Assembly (NCBI GenBank): GCA_002426025.1
Contig: DINP01000060.1
Location: forward strand, 21,876-29,505
Direction of reading: 5' to 3'
DNA from: Bacteroidales bacterium UBA5537
Lineage (GTDB): Bacteria; Bacteroidota; Bacteroidia; Bacteroidales; Lentimicrobiaceae
DNA: 7,630 nt
A program made the position numbers and the translations under genes. The stretch's first letter is position 1. Each line of letters begins with the position of its first letter. Positions 6,271 to 7,630 of the stretch are shown here, piece after piece. A model generated the notes under the pieces. That model worked only from the letters and a program-made list of their open reading frames with translations. It was not told where the DNA came from and searched no databases.

Positions 6271-6891
6271 ATGAAAATTAAAACTGCTGATTTTATTGCA
6301 AGTAATACTGAGCTTTCGAAATGCCCTGTGGCTGACAGGCCGGAGTATGCTTTTATCGGCAGATCAAATGTTGGTAAATCTTCCCTCATTAATAAATTGC
6401 TCGAAAGAAATAACCTGGCCAGGATTTCTTCAACACCTGGTAAAACTCGCCTGATCAACCACTTTTTGGTTAATAATGAATGGTATCTGGTTGATTTACC
6501 TGGTTATGGTTATGCCAAAATATCGAAAAAGGAACGCGAGAAATGGGAAGGTATGATTCGCAGATACCTTACCCGGCGCGAAAATCTGATGAATACTTTT
6601 ATTTTGATAGACTCCAGGATTGAACCAAAGAATTCTGATATTGAATTTATTAACTGGTTTGGAGAACAGCAACTGCCTTTTACCATTGTTTTTACTAAAG
6701 CCGATAAGAATAATGCCAATGCACTGGCTGCCAATACTTCTGCGTTTCTGAAAAAGTTATCAGAACATTGGGAAACCTTACCCGATGTTTTTATTACATC
6801 TGCTGAAAGTGGGTTGGGGCGTGAAGATATCCTCGATTTTATCGGTAAAGGAAATATTGAATACAAAGCTTTTTTATCAGGAATTGAATAG
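6271..6891 (+). CDS. engB: Ribosome biogenesis GTPase EngB (YihA/YsxC)
   Basis: EngB is a small TRAFAC-class GTPase needed for late assembly of the 50S subunit. All guanine-nucleotide motifs are present in 206 residues: G1 GRSNVGKSS (30-38), a G2 threonine in STPGKTR (54-60), G3 DLPGYG (75-80), G4 TKAD (142-145) and G5 TSA (176-178). Length and the YAFIGRSNVGKSS context are typical of the family. The ATG follows the preceding acyltransferase stop by a single base (TAA A ATG), so it is probably cotranscribed and translationally coupled. It ends 44 nt before a strong hairpin terminator. Position downstream of aminolipid genes is operon-level linkage, not evidence of a shared pathway. Confidence 0.97.
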   Translation: MKIKTADFIASNTELSKCPVADRPEYAFIGRSNVGKSSLINKLLERNNLARISSTPGKTRLINHFLVNNEWYLVDLPGYGYAKISKKEREKWEGMIRRYLTRRENLMNTFILIDSRIEPKNSDIEFINWFGEQQLPFTIVFTKADKNNANALAANTSAFLKKLSEHWETLPDVFITSAESGLGREDILDFIGKGNIEYKAFLSGIE

Positions 6892-6935
6892 TGAATCAAC
6901 CGGGCTGATGTACTGACAAGAACAAAAAATTGCTG

Positions 6936-6976
6936 GCATAAAAAAAACCATGAGTCATTCATGGTTTTTTTTATGC
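6936..6976. terminator. Bidirectional intrinsic terminator between convergent genes
   Basis: Bases 6936-6953 and 6959-6976 are perfect reverse complements of 18 nt, separated by a 5-nt loop (GTCAT). The inner stem is CCATGA/TCATGG, flanked by eight A on the left (6940-6947) and eight T on the right (6965-6972). Transcripts from either side would therefore form the inner hairpin followed by a U tract. It lies 44 nt past the engB stop and 12 nt past the stop of the convergent biotin-carrier gene. The interval 6892-6988 holds nothing else that I can recognise. Confidence 0.92.
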
Positions 6977-6988
6977 TTCAGAATGTGT

Positions 6989-7321
6989 TTAGTTCATTTC
7001 AACCAGCAGGAAGTTTTTCGCAACCATATCGCCGGTTTTGACATTAATTTTAGATACAATCCCGTCAACCGGAGCAGTAATAATATTCACCATTTTCATG
7101 GCTTCCAGTTCGAGGAGCTTTGTTCCCTGTTTCACCTTTGCCCCTTGCTTTACGTTAACTTTTACGATGGTTCCGGGAATAAATGAGAACACCTTGTTAA
7201 AATCCACCGGTTCGTACATTTTTCGCGAATTGTACTTTTTGGTAAAGGTGGTTTTGTATTTGATGTTATCAATAATAAGGGTCTTAAACGCAGGGGAATC
7301 GTTGTTTTCTTCCATATCCAT
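6989..7321 (-). CDS. Biotin carboxyl carrier protein subunit of an acyl-CoA carboxylase/decarboxylase
   Basis: This 110-residue cytoplasmic protein ends in a biotinyl/lipoyl-attachment domain (about 45-110) with the biotin motif EAMKM at 73-77, so K76 is the predicted biotinylation site. SFIPGTIVKVNVKQG (46-60) and APVDGIVSKINVKTGD (83-98) are the symmetric hammerhead halves. It would carry carboxybiotin between a biotin carboxylase or decarboxylase pump and the carboxyltransferase coded just upstream, with a 3-nt gap (TAA TTC ATG). The N-terminal 45 residues are short and lack the Pro/Ala-rich linker seen in many decarboxylase carriers. The ATG at 7321 is chosen for spacing; the ATG two codons on (7315) is equally readable. 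Whether the complex is propionyl-CoA carboxylase or sodium-pumping methylmalonyl-CoA decarboxylase cannot be decided here. Confidence 0.9.
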   Translation of the reverse strand: MDMEENNDSPAFKTLIIDNIKYKTTFTKKYNSRKMYEPVDFNKVFSFIPGTIVKVNVKQGAKVKQGTKLLELEAMKMVNIITAPVDGIVSKINVKTGDMVAKNFLLVEMN

Positions 7322-7324
7322 GAA

Positions 7325-7630
7325 TTAAAAAGGTGGAATACCATGTTTTTTGTTTGGACGTACTTCGACCTTATCAGCCGAAATTTCAAGAGCATGGATG
7401 AGCATATTTCTGGTTTCAGCTGGTTCGATCACGGCATCAACGTAACCATAAGCAGCGGCGACGTATGGATTTGCGAACTTTTCCTTGTACTCCTTGATTT
7501 TCTGCTTGCGCATTTCATCAGGATTTTCAGCATTTTTAATTTCGTTGCGGAAAATAATGTTTGCTGCGCCTTCAGGGCCCATTACTGCAATTTCGGCAGT
7601 TGGCCAGGCAAATACAAAGTCGGCTCTCAG
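7325..7630 (-). CDS. Acyl-CoA carboxyltransferase subunit, C-terminal part (propionyl-CoA carboxylase beta or methylmalonyl-CoA decarboxylase alpha; runs off right edge)
   Basis: The last 101 residues of a biotin-dependent carboxyltransferase are present, open to the right edge. The diagnostic block is FAWPTAEIAVMGPEGAANIIF (7-27), the conserved C-terminal active-site region of PccB/MmdA-type subunits. It is followed by NPYVAAAYGYVDAVIEP (54-70) and the typical ending KKHGIPPF. These enzymes move carboxyl between biotin and propionyl-CoA/methylmalonyl-CoA, a step linked to propionate and succinate metabolism in Bacteroidota. Its stop is 3 nt before the biotin-carrier start, so the two form an operon. 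The missing N-terminal three quarters and upstream genes (biotin carboxylase or membrane pump) are needed to choose between the two enzymes. Confidence 0.93.
   Translation of the reverse strand: MRADFVFAWPTAEIAVMGPEGAANIIFRNEIKNAENPDEMRKQKIKEYKEKFANPYVAAAYGYVDAVIEPAETRNMLIHALEISADKVEVRPNKKHGIPPF

Noticed and set aside
5652..6458. A 268-codon open frame on the minus strand opposite the GNAT gene and the start of engB
   Set aside because: It is antisense to two well-supported, motif-rich genes, shows no recognisable family pattern and spans a gene boundary. It is a shadow frame.

Overview
The window looks like ordinary chromosomal DNA from a member of the Bacteroidota, probably of the order Bacteroidales or close to it. 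The evidence is the dcw gene order mraZ-rsmH-ftsL-ftsI-murE, an FtsI with a C-terminal PASTA domain, a strong TAnnTTTG-type promoter (the -7 element of this phylum), a PlsC-like plus GNAT acyltransferase pair of the aminolipid type, and a short stand-alone biotin carrier next to a CoA-carboxylase subunit. The genus cannot be read from the sequence. I see no mobile element, CRISPR array, tRNA or rRNA.

Left block (1-4181, minus strand, read right to left): the start of the division and cell-wall cluster. mraZ (regulator), rsmH (16S rRNA methyltransferase), ftsL (divisome linker), ftsI (septal transpeptidase) and the first 95 codons of murE follow one another with gaps of 3 nt, an 8-nt overlap, 0 nt and 11 nt, so they are almost certainly one transcript with translational coupling. 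murE appears to start at TTG and runs off the left edge.

Divergent region (4182-4464): the control region for both directions. It holds three perfectly spaced 10-bp direct repeats that look like an MraZ operator, a probable mraZ promoter overlapping them, a short inverted repeat, and a near-perfect Bacteroidota promoter facing right.

Middle block (4465-6891, plus strand): a PlsC-like O-acyltransferase, a GNAT-fold N-acyltransferase and the ribosome-assembly GTPase EngB, joined by a 1-nt overlap (TAATG) and a 1-nt gap. The two acyltransferases together resemble the GlsA/GlsB pair, or the fused OlsF enzyme, that makes glycine, serine or ornithine lipids. Membrane lipid synthesis and ribosome assembly are therefore probably cotranscribed, next to the division cluster.

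Right block (6892-7630): a perfect 18-bp hairpin flanked by A and T tracts serves as a terminator for both directions. Beyond it, on the minus strand, are a small biotinyl carrier protein and the C-terminal 101 residues of a biotin-dependent acyl-CoA carboxyltransferase (propionyl-CoA carboxylase or methylmalonyl-CoA decarboxylase type).

I do not see a clearly new biological system. The points most worth a second look are the triple MraZ repeat, the split aminolipid synthase with an altered HX5D motif, and the two-way terminator.
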